Source of the DNA: Streptomyces parvus
Lineage (GTDB): Bacteria; Actinomycetota; Actinomycetes; Streptomycetales; Streptomycetaceae
DNA length: 64,000 nucleotides
Direction: 5' to 3'
Assembly (NCBI RefSeq): GCF_032121415.1
Contig: NZ_CP135079.1
Location: 2,108,001 to 2,172,000 of the forward strand
The position numbers and the translations under genes are program-made. The notes under the pieces were generated by a model. That model was not told where the DNA came from. It saw only the letters and a program-made list of their open reading frames with translations, and did not search any database. This document shows, piece by piece, positions 46,346 to 55,125 of the stretch (position 1 is its first letter; every line of letters begins with the position of its first letter).

Positions 46346-49336
46346 GTGCGGATCGGGCGCAGAAGGCAGGCGACGGCCGTGGCCGCCGCCGTGATCGGCG
46401 GACTCCTCGGATCCGTCTCCGTCGCTCCGTCGGCGGCGGCCGCCCCCAGCGATCCCGGCAGGCCCGTCACCGACACCGCCGACCGTGCCGACAGCGCGCG
46501 GACCCCGTCCGTGTGGCCCCGCCCCCAGAGCATGCGGGCCACCGGGCCCGCCGTGCCGCTCGGCGGCGAGGCCACACTCGTCGCCGCGCCGGACGCCGAT
46601 CCGTACGCCGTCGAGCAGGCACGCTCGCTGCTGCGCTCGGCGGGCGTCCGGACCCTGCACGAGAGCCTGCCGGGCCGCGGCCCCGTGGTCCGGCTCGGCG
46701 GCACGGGCGCCGGCGAGGCGCTGCGGGCGCTGCGCGCTGCCGACCGGGCCGATCTGCCGTCGGGCGGCTACCGGCTCGCGGTCGGCGAGGTCGCCGGACG
46801 GTCCACCGTCGCGCTGGAAGGGCTCGGCGCGGACGGCCTGTTCCACGCCGTCCAGACTCTGCGTCAACTCGTCGCCGGCGGATCGGTGGCCGGGGTGACC
46901 GTCCGGGACTGGCCGGGAACCGCCGTACGCGGCATGGCCGAGGGGTTCTACGGACAGCCGTGGACCCGCGAGGAGCGGCTCGCCCAGATCGACTTCATGG
47001 GCCGCACGAAGCAGAACCGCTATCTCTACGCGGCGGGCGACGACCCCTACCGGCTGGCGCGCTGGCGCGAGCCCTACCCCGCGGACAGGCGGGCCGATTT
47101 CCGGGCGCTGGCCGAGCGCGCCCGCGCCCAACACGTCACGCTCGGCTGGGCCGTCTCCCCCGGTCAGGCGATGTGCATGGCATCCGACCAGGACGTCAAG
47201 GCGCTGACCAGGAAGGTCGACGCGATGTGGGCGCTGGGCGTCCGGGTCTTCCAGCTCCAGTTCCAGGACGTCAGCTACAGCGAGTGGCACTGCGATCTGG
47301 ACGCCGAGACCTTCGGCAGCGGTCCGAAGGCGGCGGCCCGCGCCCAGGCCCGGGTGGCGGGCGCCCTCGCCCGGCATCTGGCGGAACGGCACCCGGACGC
47401 GGCCCCCCTGTCCGTCCTGCCGACGGAGTTCTACCAGGACGGCGCCACCGACTACCGCACCGCGCTGGCGGCCGAGCTGGACGACCGGGTGCAGGTGGCC
47501 TGGACGGGTGTCGGGGTGGTCCCGAAGAAGATCACCGGGGGTGAACTGGCCGGGGCCCGCGCCGCGTTCCGCCACCCGCTGGTGACAATGGACAACTACC
47601 CGGTCAACGACTACGCCCAGGACCGCATCTTCCTCGGCCCGTACACCGGCCGGGACCCGGCGGTGGCGAGCGGTTCGGCCGCGCTGCTGGCCAATGCGAT
47701 GGGGCAGCCGTCCGCCTCCCGGATCCCGCTGTTCACCGCAGCCGACTTCGCCTGGAACCCGAAGGGGTACGACCCCGCCGCGTCCTGGCGGGCGGCGGTC
47801 GACGATCTGGCGGGCGGGGACGCGTCCGCCCGGGACGCGCTGGTGGCCCTCGCCGGGAACAGCGCCGGCTCGGTGCTCGGCGCGGAGGAGTCCGCCTACC
47901 TCCAGCCCCTGTTCGACGCGTTCTGGACCACCCGCGCCGACGCCTCCCGCCGCGACCGGGCGGCGGACGGGCTGCGGGCGGCGTTCTCCGTGATGCGGCA
48001 GGCCCCCGAGCGGCTGAAGACCCCCGCGGAGGGCCGGCTGAGCGACGAGGTGCGCCCCTGGACCGAGCAGCTGGCCCGTTACGGCCGGGCCGGTGAGCTG
48101 GCGGTGGACCTCCTCCAGGCCCAGGCCGCCGGGGACGGTGCCGCCGCCTGGCGCATCCAGCTGGCCCTGGAGCCGCTGCGCGAGGAGATCAGGGCGAGCC
48201 GGGCCACGGTCGGCAAGGGGGTGCTGGACCCGTTCCTGGACAGGGCGGCCAAGGCGGCAGCCGGGTGGAACGGCACCGACCGCGCCTCGGGCCGGGTCTC
48301 CAAGGACGCCGGCGGCTATACGGTCCGGCTGGACGCGGCCCGCCCGGTGGAGGCCGTCACGGCGCTCGCCGAGCCCGGGGCCGCCCTCGCCGACGCCGTG
48401 GTGGAGGCCCATGTGCCCGGTGAGGGGTGGCGCCCGCTCGGGCGGCTGTCGCCGAGCGGTTTCACCCAGACCCCCGCGAAGGGGCTGCGCGCCGACGCCG
48501 TACGGGTCACCGTGCCGGAGGCCGCCCGGACCGCCCGGCCGCCCTATCTGAGCCCGACCCCGCCCGCCGCGCCCGCCGTCGTGGCGGGGGCCCCGCAGGT
48601 ACGGGCCCTGGTGCCGTGGTTCGGCGACGAGCCCGCGGCCACGCTCGACCTGAAGCACGGCGAGACCGACGCGGAGATCGGCGGCGAACCCCAGCGGGTC
48701 GCGGCGCGGCTGGCGGGCCGGCGTCCGGTCGAGGTCAAGGGCAAGCTCACCGCGAAGGCCCCGAAGGGCATCGAGGTGCGGGTCCCGAAGCAGACGACCG
48801 TGCCGCGCGGATCGCGTACGGAGGTGCCCGTGGACATCACCGTCCCGAAGGACACCCCGGCGGGCGAGTACGAGGTGCCGCTGGCCTTCGGCGGCCAGGA
48901 GTCGACGCTGACCGTGCGGGCCTTCCCGCGTACGGGCGGCCCGGATCTGGCGCGTACGGCGAAGGCCTCCTCGTCCGGCGACGAGACCCCGGACTTCCCC
49001 GCGTCGGCGGCCACCGACGGCGATCCGGAGACCCGGTGGTCCTCGCCGGTGGAGGACGGCGCCTGGTGGCAGACCGAGCTGGAGAAGCCGGTGCGGCTGG
49101 GCCAGGTGGTGCTGAGCTGGCAGGACGCGTACGCCTCCCGCTACCGCGTACAGGTCTCCGCCGACGGCCGCGTCTGGCGGACCGCCGCGACCGTGGCGGA
49201 GGGCCGGGGCGGGCGCGAGTCGGTCCGGATGGACGCGAAGGACACCCGGTTCATCCGGGTGCAGGGCGGGAGCCGGGCCACGCAGTACGGCTACTCGCTC
49301 TGGTCGGTGGAGGCCTACGCGGTCGCGGACGACTGA
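46346..49336 (+). CDS. Secreted GH84-type beta-N-acetylglucosaminidase-like enzyme
   Basis: 996 residues. Signal peptide (RIGRRRQATAVAAAVIGGLL, ending APSAAAAP), then an N-terminal GH20/84 b domain, then the GH84 barrel from RGMAEGFYGQPWTREERLAQ. VLPTEFYQDG, VQVAWTGVGVV and TMDNYPVNDY align with Clostridium perfringens NagJ. At the catalytic site NagJ has two adjacent aspartates; here the segment reads LQFQDVSYSEW, i.e. Gln307-Asp308, so the first Asp is replaced. A NEW3-like domain (VDITVPKDTPAGEYEVPL) and a C-terminal F5/8-type (CBM32-like) domain follow. GTG 46346 is preferred because GGAAGGGG precedes it; GTG 46319 would add nine residues. Confidence 0.87.
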   Translation: MRIGRRRQATAVAAAVIGGLLGSVSVAPSAAAAPSDPGRPVTDTADRADSARTPSVWPRPQSMRATGPAVPLGGEATLVAAPDADPYAVEQARSLLRSAGVRTLHESLPGRGPVVRLGGTGAGEALRALRAADRADLPSGGYRLAVGEVAGRSTVALEGLGADGLFHAVQTLRQLVAGGSVAGVTVRDWPGTAVRGMAEGFYGQPWTREERLAQIDFMGRTKQNRYLYAAGDDPYRLARWREPYPADRRADFRALAERARAQHVTLGWAVSPGQAMCMASDQDVKALTRKVDAMWALGVRVFQLQFQDVSYSEWHCDLDAETFGSGPKAAARAQARVAGALARHLAERHPDAAPLSVLPTEFYQDGATDYRTALAAELDDRVQVAWTGVGVVPKKITGGELAGARAAFRHPLVTMDNYPVNDYAQDRIFLGPYTGRDPAVASGSAALLANAMGQPSASRIPLFTAADFAWNPKGYDPAASWRAAVDDLAGGDASARDALVALAGNSAGSVLGAEESAYLQPLFDAFWTTRADASRRDRAADGLRAAFSVMRQAPERLKTPAEGRLSDEVRPWTEQLARYGRAGELAVDLLQAQAAGDGAAAWRIQLALEPLREEIRASRATVGKGVLDPFLDRAAKAAAGWNGTDRASGRVSKDAGGYTVRLDAARPVEAVTALAEPGAALADAVVEAHVPGEGWRPLGRLSPSGFTQTPAKGLRADAVRVTVPEAARTARPPYLSPTPPAAPAVVAGAPQVRALVPWFGDEPAATLDLKHGETDAEIGGEPQRVAARLAGRRPVEVKGKLTAKAPKGIEVRVPKQTTVPRGSRTEVPVDITVPKDTPAGEYEVPLAFGGQESTLTVRAFPRTGGPDLARTAKASSSGDETPDFPASAATDGDPETRWSSPVEDGAWWQTELEKPVRLGQVVLSWQDAYASRYRVQVSADGRVWRTAATVAEGRGGRESVRMDAKDTRFIRVQGGSRATQYGYSLWSVEAYAVADD

Positions 49337-49384
49337 GCCGTACGGGGGAGCCGAAGGACGACGGAGGACGACGAAGGCCCGGAC

Positions 49385-49921
49385 TCAGGCGGACACGCCG
49401 TCGATCCGGGCCATCACGTCGTCCGCGCCGAACGGTTGCAGGTACGGCAGCCAGCGCGGGTCGCGGTGACCTGTCCCGATGATCCGCCAGGCCAGGCCGG
49501 TCGGCGGGGCGGGCTCGTGGCGCAGCCGCCAGCCCAGCTCGGGGAGGTGGCGGTCGGCCTTGACGTGGTTGCAGCGGCGGCAGGCCGCCACCACGTTGTC
49601 CCAGGCGTGCTGACCGCCGCGGCTGCGCGGGATGACGTGGTCGACGCTGGTGGCGGCGGCCCCGCAGTACATGCAGCGCCCGCCGTCCCGGGCGAACAGC
49701 GCCCGCCGCGTCAGGGGGACGGGGCCCCGGTAGGGCACCCGGACGAAGCGCTTGAGCCGGACCACACTGGGTGCGGGCACGGCGCGGGTGGCACTGTGCA
49801 GGAAGGCGCCGGACTCCTCAAGACAGATGGCCTTGTTCTCGAGGACGAGGACGAGCGCGCGGCGGAGCGGTACGACGCCGAGCGGCTCGTACGACGCGTT
49901 GAGAACCAGGACGTGCGGCAC
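49385..49921 (-). CDS. HNH endonuclease-family protein
   Basis: 178 residues. Opens VLVLNASYEPLGVVPLRRAL, the start of a widespread actinobacterial HNH family. The nuclease motif is RCMYCGAAATSVDHVIPRSR followed by GGQHAWDNVVAACRRCNHVK: two CxxC pairs for structural zinc, the His of VDHV as general base, and the WDN Asn and CNH His of the second half. The role is unknown; these single-gene HNH proteins are core in Streptomyces and are not tied to restriction here. GTG 49921 has AAGGAGG seven bases upstream. It is convergent with the GH84 gene. Confidence 0.9.
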   Translation of the reverse strand: MPHVLVLNASYEPLGVVPLRRALVLVLENKAICLEESGAFLHSATRAVPAPSVVRLKRFVRVPYRGPVPLTRRALFARDGGRCMYCGAAATSVDHVIPRSRGGQHAWDNVVAACRRCNHVKADRHLPELGWRLRHEPAPPTGLAWRIIGTGHRDPRWLPYLQPFGADDVMARIDGVSA

Positions 49922-50235
49922 GGTGGATGCCTCCTTGTACGCCGGCGGCGCGTGGCTCGCGCCGGGACGATCCGATCTCAGTCTCTCCTCATGCCTGGTC
50001 GAAGCGCCACCACGTACGGGTAACGGGCCGGGAGGATTTTTCTCACCCCGGGCCCGGGGCACCGTTCCGCGGGGTCGAACAGGTGCCTCACCAGGGCGGC
50101 CGTCCGCGCTGTGCGATCGGCCACAGCACAGGCGTTCCCGGTGAGACCCGTCTCTCCTCCCGCGACGGCAACGATCCACTCCCCCGGCTTCGTTAGTGTT
50201 GTTGACCAGCCGTCGTCCCCCTGGAGGTCCCCGTC
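49922..50235. other. 314-base divergent intergenic region
   Basis: Between the divergent HNH and MscS genes. It contains the leader of the MscS gene, with TGGAGG seven bases before GTG 50236, and presumably promoters for both genes; TTGTTGACC near 50197 is the only -35-like run noticed. No gene is seen. Confidence 0.4.
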
Positions 50236-51306
50236 GTGTCCCTGTCCGTCCTCTTGGCCGCAGCCCCGTCTCCCGAGCCGGGTGGCTCGTTGGGCGATGC
50301 CGCCGAACAGGCCGGGAACGCCGCGGGCTGGGTCGAGGAGAACTGGTCCACCTGGCTGAGCACCGGGTTGCGCATCCTGCTGATCGTCGCCGTGGCGATC
50401 ACGCTGCGTTATCTGATCCGGCGCGCCCTGACCAACCTCATCGACCGGATGAACCGCAGCGCCCAGGCCGTGGAGGGCACGGCGCTGGGCGGGCTGCTGG
50501 TGAACGCGGAGCGCAGACGCCAGCGCTCGGAGGCGATCGGCTCGGTGCTGCGTTCGGTGGCCTCGTTCGTGATCATGGGCACGGCGGCGCTGATGGTCCT
50601 GGGCGCCTTCAAGATCAACCTGGCGCCACTCCTGGCCTCCGCCGGTGTCGCGGGTGTGGCGCTCGGCTTCGGCGCCCGCAACCTGGTCACGGACTTCCTC
50701 TCCGGCGTCTTCATGATCCTGGAGGACCAGTACGGGGTCGGCGACACCATCGACGCGGGCGTCGCCTCCGGCGAGGTCATCGAGGTGGGCCTGCGCGTCA
50801 CCAAGCTGCGCGGCGACAACGGCGAGATCTGGTACGTCCGCAACGGCGAGGTGAAGCGGATCGGCAACCTCAGCCAGGGCTGGTCCACGGCCGGGGTCGA
50901 TGTCACGGTGCGCCCGACCGAGGACCTGGAGCAGGTCCGTAAGGCGATCACCGCGGCGGCCGAGACGATGACCAAGGAAGAGCCCTGGTCGGAGCGGCTG
51001 TGGGGCCCGGTCGAGGTGCTCGGCCTGGACGCGGTGCTGCTGGACTCGATGACCGTCCGGGTGACCGCGAAGACGATGCCGGGCAAGTCGATCGGAGTGG
51101 AGCGCGAGCTGCGCTGGCGCATCAAGCAGGCGCTGGACGACGCGGGCATCCGCATGATCGGCGCGCTGCCGCCCCAGACCGAGGGCGAGTCCTCGGCGGA
51201 CCCGACGGCGGCGATGGCGGCCCCCTCCGCGTACGCGTCGGCGACCTCCCCGCAGTCGATGGCGGCCACCCCGATACCGCCGCCGGCGAACCTGAACAAG
51301 CAGTAG
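50236..51306 (+). CDS. MscS-family mechanosensitive channel
   Basis: 356 residues. Three membrane helices: about residues 35-60 (WLSTGLRILLIVAVAITLRY), about 105-135 (SVASFVIMGTAALMVLGAFK) and the pore-lining TM3 around ASAGVAGVALGFGARNLVTDF with the Gly/Ala pattern of MscS. The cytoplasmic beta domain starts GVFMILEDQYGVGDTIDAGV, with RNGEVKRIGNLSQGW and an alpha-beta C-terminal domain. It opens under membrane tension to release solutes. A flexible tail (about 45 residues, Ala/Pro/Ser-rich) follows. Single-gene unit ending at a strong terminator. Confidence 0.93.
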   Translation: MSLSVLLAAAPSPEPGGSLGDAAEQAGNAAGWVEENWSTWLSTGLRILLIVAVAITLRYLIRRALTNLIDRMNRSAQAVEGTALGGLLVNAERRRQRSEAIGSVLRSVASFVIMGTAALMVLGAFKINLAPLLASAGVAGVALGFGARNLVTDFLSGVFMILEDQYGVGDTIDAGVASGEVIEVGLRVTKLRGDNGEIWYVRNGEVKRIGNLSQGWSTAGVDVTVRPTEDLEQVRKAITAAAETMTKEEPWSERLWGPVEVLGLDAVLLDSMTVRVTAKTMPGKSIGVERELRWRIKQALDDAGIRMIGALPPQTEGESSADPTAAMAAPSAYASATSPQSMAATPIPPPANLNKQ

Positions 51307-51320
51307 GCAGCCCTTTTGCC

Positions 51321-51367
51321 GACGCCCCCGGCCGCGCCTGGATCCCAGGACCGCGGCCGGGGGCGTC
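51321..51367 (+). terminator. Terminator of the MscS gene
   Basis: 16-bp perfect stem (51321-51336 with 51352-51367); the 15-base loop contains its own small CCTGG/CCAGG hairpin. Confidence 0.9.
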
Positions 51368-51453
51368 CGCGTCGCAGGTAACACTTTGATTGCCGGGCGG
51401 GTGGCACCCATTGACGCCCCGGTGACCTGCGCCCTACCGTCCTCTCAACCGAA

Positions 51454-51468
51454 TAGGAAACTTTCCTA
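51454..51468. promoter_or_regulatory. Putative CsnR operator
   Basis: TAGGAAACTTTCCTA is a perfect 7-1-7 palindrome 72 bases before the csnR start. It matches the AGGAAA-N-TTTCCT operator that I recall for the Streptomyces ROK repressor CsnR, which binds upstream of csnR and of the chitosanase gene csnA. It is the only such site I noticed in the window. Autoregulation of the whole csn operon is expected. Confidence 0.8.
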
Positions 51469-51540
51469 ACAGAGTCACGGACCGGCGTCGCGGATGGACG
51501 TCACGGACGTGAGTTCCTGACAGAGGGCGGTGCATCCACG

Positions 51541-52773
51541 ATGGCGGGAACCACTCCTGGCCCACCCGGCGCGTCCGGCACTCCGGGCACCCCGCGCGTG
51601 CTGCGGGCCATGAACGACCGGGCCGCCCTCGATCTGCTGCTGGAGCACGGGCCGCTCTCCCGGACCCGGGTCGGCAAGCTGACCGGGCTCTCCAAGCCCA
51701 CCGCCTCCCAGCTGCTGGCCCGGCTGGAGGCGGCCGGGCTCGTCGTCGCCACCGGGACCAGCGAGGGGCGCCCGGGACCCAACGCGCAGCTCTACACGGT
51801 GAACCCCCGCGCCGCCCATGTCGCCGGGCTCGACGTGAACGGGCAGCGCATCGTCGCCGCCGTCGCGGACGTGACCGGGGCGACCGTCGGGCAGTTCGAG
51901 CTGGCCACCCCGGGGCGGCGCGCCGACAGCGTGGTGCGGCAGGTCGCCGACGGGCTGGACGGGGCGGTCAAGGAGGCGGGGCTGACCCGCGCGGACGTGC
52001 ACCGGATCGTCATCGGCACCCCGGGCGCGTTCGACCCGGGCACCGGGCGGCTGCGGTACGCCTCGCACCTGCCCGGCTGGCACTCCCCCGCCCTGCTGGA
52101 CGAGCTGGCCGCGTTCCTGCCGATGCCGGTGGAGTACGAGAACGACGTCAACCTCGTCGCCGTCGCCGAGCAGCGCCTCGGTGCGGCCCGCGGCCACGAG
52201 GACTTCGTACTGCTGTGGAACGAGGAGGGCCTCGGCGCCGCCCTCGTCATCAACGGCCGGTTGCACCGCGGTTTCACCGGCGGCGCGGGCGAGGTCGGCT
52301 TCCTGCCGGTGCCCGGCACCCCGCTGGTCCGCCAGGTCGTCAAGGCCAACAGCGGCGGCTTCCAGGAGCTGGCGGGCGCCCAGGCGGTGCCCCGGATCGC
52401 GAAGGCGCTGGGCATCGACACCCCGCAGCAGCCGTACGCGAAGGTCGCCGCCGAACTGCTGGCGCGGGCCGCCGACGCGTACGAGGAGGACGAGGCGTTC
52501 ACCGAGCTGCTGCGCCAGTACGCCCAGCGGCTCGCCACCGGTCTGGCCTCCGTCACCGCCGTCCTGGACCCCGGGCTGATCGTGCTCTCCGGCGGGGCGG
52601 TCGCGGCGGGCGGCGAGATCCTGCGCTCCCTGATCCAGTCCGAGCTGGCCGAGCTGGCCGCCTCCCGGCCGCGCCTGGTGGTCGGCGAGATCGACCGCAC
52701 CCCCGTTCTGCGCGGCGCCCTGGAGAGGGCGCTCGCCGACACCCGCGACGAAGTGTTCGACACCTCACGCTGA
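51541..52773 (+). CDS. csnR: ROK-family repressor CsnR
   Basis: 410 residues. N-terminal winged HTH, residues about 22-75 (ALDLLLEHGPLSRTRVGKLT then GLSKPTASQLLARLEAAGLV), then a ROK sugar-kinase-like domain with AHVAGLDVNGQRIVAAVADV and the GTPGAFDPGTGRL segment. The usual ROK zinc-site signature (CxCGxxGC) is absent: the expected place reads FTGGAGEVGFLPVPGTP with no cysteines, so it is a regulator, not a kinase. It heads an operon for amino-sugar oligomer uptake and lies just after the palindromic operator. No close ribosome site is seen before ATG 51541. Confidence 0.88.
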   Translation: MAGTTPGPPGASGTPGTPRVLRAMNDRAALDLLLEHGPLSRTRVGKLTGLSKPTASQLLARLEAAGLVVATGTSEGRPGPNAQLYTVNPRAAHVAGLDVNGQRIVAAVADVTGATVGQFELATPGRRADSVVRQVADGLDGAVKEAGLTRADVHRIVIGTPGAFDPGTGRLRYASHLPGWHSPALLDELAAFLPMPVEYENDVNLVAVAEQRLGAARGHEDFVLLWNEEGLGAALVINGRLHRGFTGGAGEVGFLPVPGTPLVRQVVKANSGGFQELAGAQAVPRIAKALGIDTPQQPYAKVAAELLARAADAYEEDEAFTELLRQYAQRLATGLASVTAVLDPGLIVLSGGAVAAGGEILRSLIQSELAELAASRPRLVVGEIDRTPVLRGALERALADTRDEVFDTSR

Positions 52774-52842
52774 GCCTGTCCCCCGCTTCCCGTTCCTGCC
52801 GTCCCCTTCTCTTTCCCGTCCCTGGTCCCTGGGAGTCTCGTC

Positions 52843-54174
52843 ATGCGCACCAGCCGTCTCACCACCGCCGCTGTCGCCGTCGCCGCGATATCGGTGCTCG
52901 CCACCGCGTGTACCGGCCAGTCCGAGGCCGGCGCCTCCGACGACCCGAACGCGAAGACCACGATCAACTTCTGGCACGGCTGGAGCGCGCCCGCCGAGGT
53001 GAAGGCGGTCCAGGACAACATCGACCGGTTCGAGAAGGCCCACCCGAACATCACGGTGAAGGTCTCCGGCAACATCAACGACGACAAGCTCAACCAGGCG
53101 CTGCGCGCGGGCGGTTCGAACGGACCCGACGTGGTCTCCTCGTTCACCACCGCCAACGTCGGCAAGTTCTGCTCCTCCGGCGCCTTCGCCGATCTGAAGC
53201 CGTTCATCGAGAAGTCGAAGCTGGACCTGGAGAAGACCTTCCCGAAGGTCCTCCTGGACTACACCCAGTTCGAGGGCAAGCGCTGCTCCCTGCCGCTGCT
53301 CACCGACGCCTACGGCCTCTACTACAACAAGGACGCCTTCAAGAAGGCCGGGATCACCGCCCCGCCGAAGACGATGTCCGAGCTGGCGAGCGTCGCCAAG
53401 AAGCTCACGGTGGAGAAGGGCGGCAGCTACGAGCAACTCGGCTTCATGCCGACCTTCCACGGTTACGAGACCGTCGCCGACCACTACCTCTCCTCGTGGG
53501 ACCACACGTACTTCGACGAGAACGGCAAGTCCAACATCGCCAAGGACCCGGCGTTCGCGGAGATGTTCACGTACCAGAAGAAGCTCGTCGAGGATCTCGG
53601 CGGCTACGACAAGCTGGAGAAGTACCGGGGCACCTTCGGTGACGAGTGGGGTGCCAAGCACCCCTTCCACACCGGTCAGGTCGCCATGCAGCTGGACGGC
53701 GAGTGGCGGCTCGGGATGGCCGAGGACGCCGGGGTCGACTTCGAGATCGGCGTCGCGCCGATGCCCGTCGCCGACGACGAGGCCGACAGCTACGGCAAGG
53801 GGTTCCTCTCCGGCACCATCGTGGGCATCGCCCCGGCCAGCAAGAAGCAGAACGCCGCCTGGGAGCTGGTCAAGTTCATGACCAGCGACACCAAGGCGGT
53901 CGTGGACTTCGCCAACGGCATCCGGAACGTGCCCTCCACCTTCGAGGCGCTGAAGTCGCCGGACCTGACGTTCGACCCGCGCTTCAAGACGTTCCTGGAG
54001 ATCGCGCAGCACCCGAAGTCCAACACCCCCGACGGGGCCGTCAACGGCTCGACGTACCAGCAGACGATCCAGGACTTCGGCTTCCAGTACGAGAAGGGCG
54101 CGGTGAAGGACCTCCAGGCCGGTCTGGAGAAGACCGCGCAGCAGATCGACACCGACATCGCCAAGGCCAAGTAG
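52843..54174 (+). CDS. csnE: ABC-transporter sugar-binding lipoprotein CsnE
   Basis: 443 residues, extracellular family 1 solute-binding protein. The lipoprotein signal ends LATAC with lipid-bearing Cys23. The mature protein begins with a flexible GQSEAGASDDPNAK linker and then TTINFWHGWSAPAEVKAVQD, the typical first strand. Later segments such as PLLTDAYGLYYNKDAFKKAG and the closing AQQIDTDIAKAK fit the family. By operon context it binds chito-oligosaccharides (glucosamine oligomers). It starts 69 bases after csnR and ends six bases before csnF. The ATPase is not encoded here; the shared MsiK-type ATPase is expected to serve. Confidence 0.9.
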   Translation: MRTSRLTTAAVAVAAISVLATACTGQSEAGASDDPNAKTTINFWHGWSAPAEVKAVQDNIDRFEKAHPNITVKVSGNINDDKLNQALRAGGSNGPDVVSSFTTANVGKFCSSGAFADLKPFIEKSKLDLEKTFPKVLLDYTQFEGKRCSLPLLTDAYGLYYNKDAFKKAGITAPPKTMSELASVAKKLTVEKGGSYEQLGFMPTFHGYETVADHYLSSWDHTYFDENGKSNIAKDPAFAEMFTYQKKLVEDLGGYDKLEKYRGTFGDEWGAKHPFHTGQVAMQLDGEWRLGMAEDAGVDFEIGVAPMPVADDEADSYGKGFLSGTIVGIAPASKKQNAAWELVKFMTSDTKAVVDFANGIRNVPSTFEALKSPDLTFDPRFKTFLEIAQHPKSNTPDGAVNGSTYQQTIQDFGFQYEKGAVKDLQAGLEKTAQQIDTDIAKAK

Positions 54175-54180
54175 CCCTCG

Positions 54181-55122
54181 ATGACGACGCACACGCTCCG
54201 CTCGAAGCGCCGCAGGTCGGCGCTGCGCACGGCGGCCTTCATGTCGCCGTGGCTGATCGGGTTCTCGGTCTTCTTCGCCTACCCGATGGTCTCGACCGTC
54301 TACTTCTCCTTCACGCAGTACGACGGTTTCGGGGCGCCGGCCTTCAACGGGCTGACCAACTGGACGTACGTCTTCAGCGACTACCCGATGTTCTGGCCGT
54401 CGCTGCGCAACACGCTGTGGCTGGTGGTCGTGATGGTCACCTGCCGGGTGGTCTTCGGGCTCGGCGTCGGGTTGCTGATCACGAAGATCAAGACGGGCGC
54501 CGGGGTCTTCCGGACCCTGTTCTACCTGCCCTATCTGGCCCCGCCGGTCGCCGCGACGCTGGCCTTCGTCTTCCTCCTCAACCCCGGCACGGGGCCGGTC
54601 AACGCGATCCTCGGGGAGTTCGGGCTGCCGACGCCCGGCTGGTTCAACGACGCCTCCTGGTCCAAGCCGGCGCTCACCATGCTCGCGGTGTGGGGCATCG
54701 GGGACCTGATGGTGATCTTCATGGCCTCGCTGCTGGACGTGCCGGGCGAGCAGTACGAGGCGGCGGAGCTGGACGGGGCGTCCGCCTGGCAGAAGTTCCG
54801 CTTCGTGACCCTGCCGAACATCTCGCCGATCGTGCTCTTCGCGGTGGTGACGGGCGTCATCCAGGCGATGCAGTACTACACGCAGCCGCTGGTCGCCGGA
54901 AAGGTCGCCTCCGGGGTCATCGGCGGCTCCGGCCAGTCCTTCGAACCCGGCTATCCCGACAAGTCGACACTGACGCTTCCGCAGCTCGTCTACAACCTGG
55001 GCTTCCAGCGCTTCGACTACGGCGCCGCCTGTGTCGTCGCCCTCGTCCTGTTCGCCTTGGCCATGGCCTTCACGGCGCTGCTGATGCGGGGCCGCAACAA
55101 CCTGATCTCGGCCGGTGACTGA
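54181..55122 (+). CDS. csnF: ABC-transporter permease CsnF (MalF-like)
   Basis: 313 residues, six membrane helices of the binding-protein-dependent sugar permease family (MalF type). The cytoplasmic EAA loop is EQYEAAELDGASAWQKFRFV then TLPNISPIVLF, which docks with the ATPase. The N terminus is short and basic (TTHTLRSKRRRSALRTAAF). It forms the import pore with CsnG. It begins six bases after the csnE stop, without its own promoter. Confidence 0.92.
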   Translation: MTTHTLRSKRRRSALRTAAFMSPWLIGFSVFFAYPMVSTVYFSFTQYDGFGAPAFNGLTNWTYVFSDYPMFWPSLRNTLWLVVVMVTCRVVFGLGVGLLITKIKTGAGVFRTLFYLPYLAPPVAATLAFVFLLNPGTGPVNAILGEFGLPTPGWFNDASWSKPALTMLAVWGIGDLMVIFMASLLDVPGEQYEAAELDGASAWQKFRFVTLPNISPIVLFAVVTGVIQAMQYYTQPLVAGKVASGVIGGSGQSFEPGYPDKSTLTLPQLVYNLGFQRFDYGAACVVALVLFALAMAFTALLMRGRNNLISAGD

Positions 55123-55125
55123 GCC

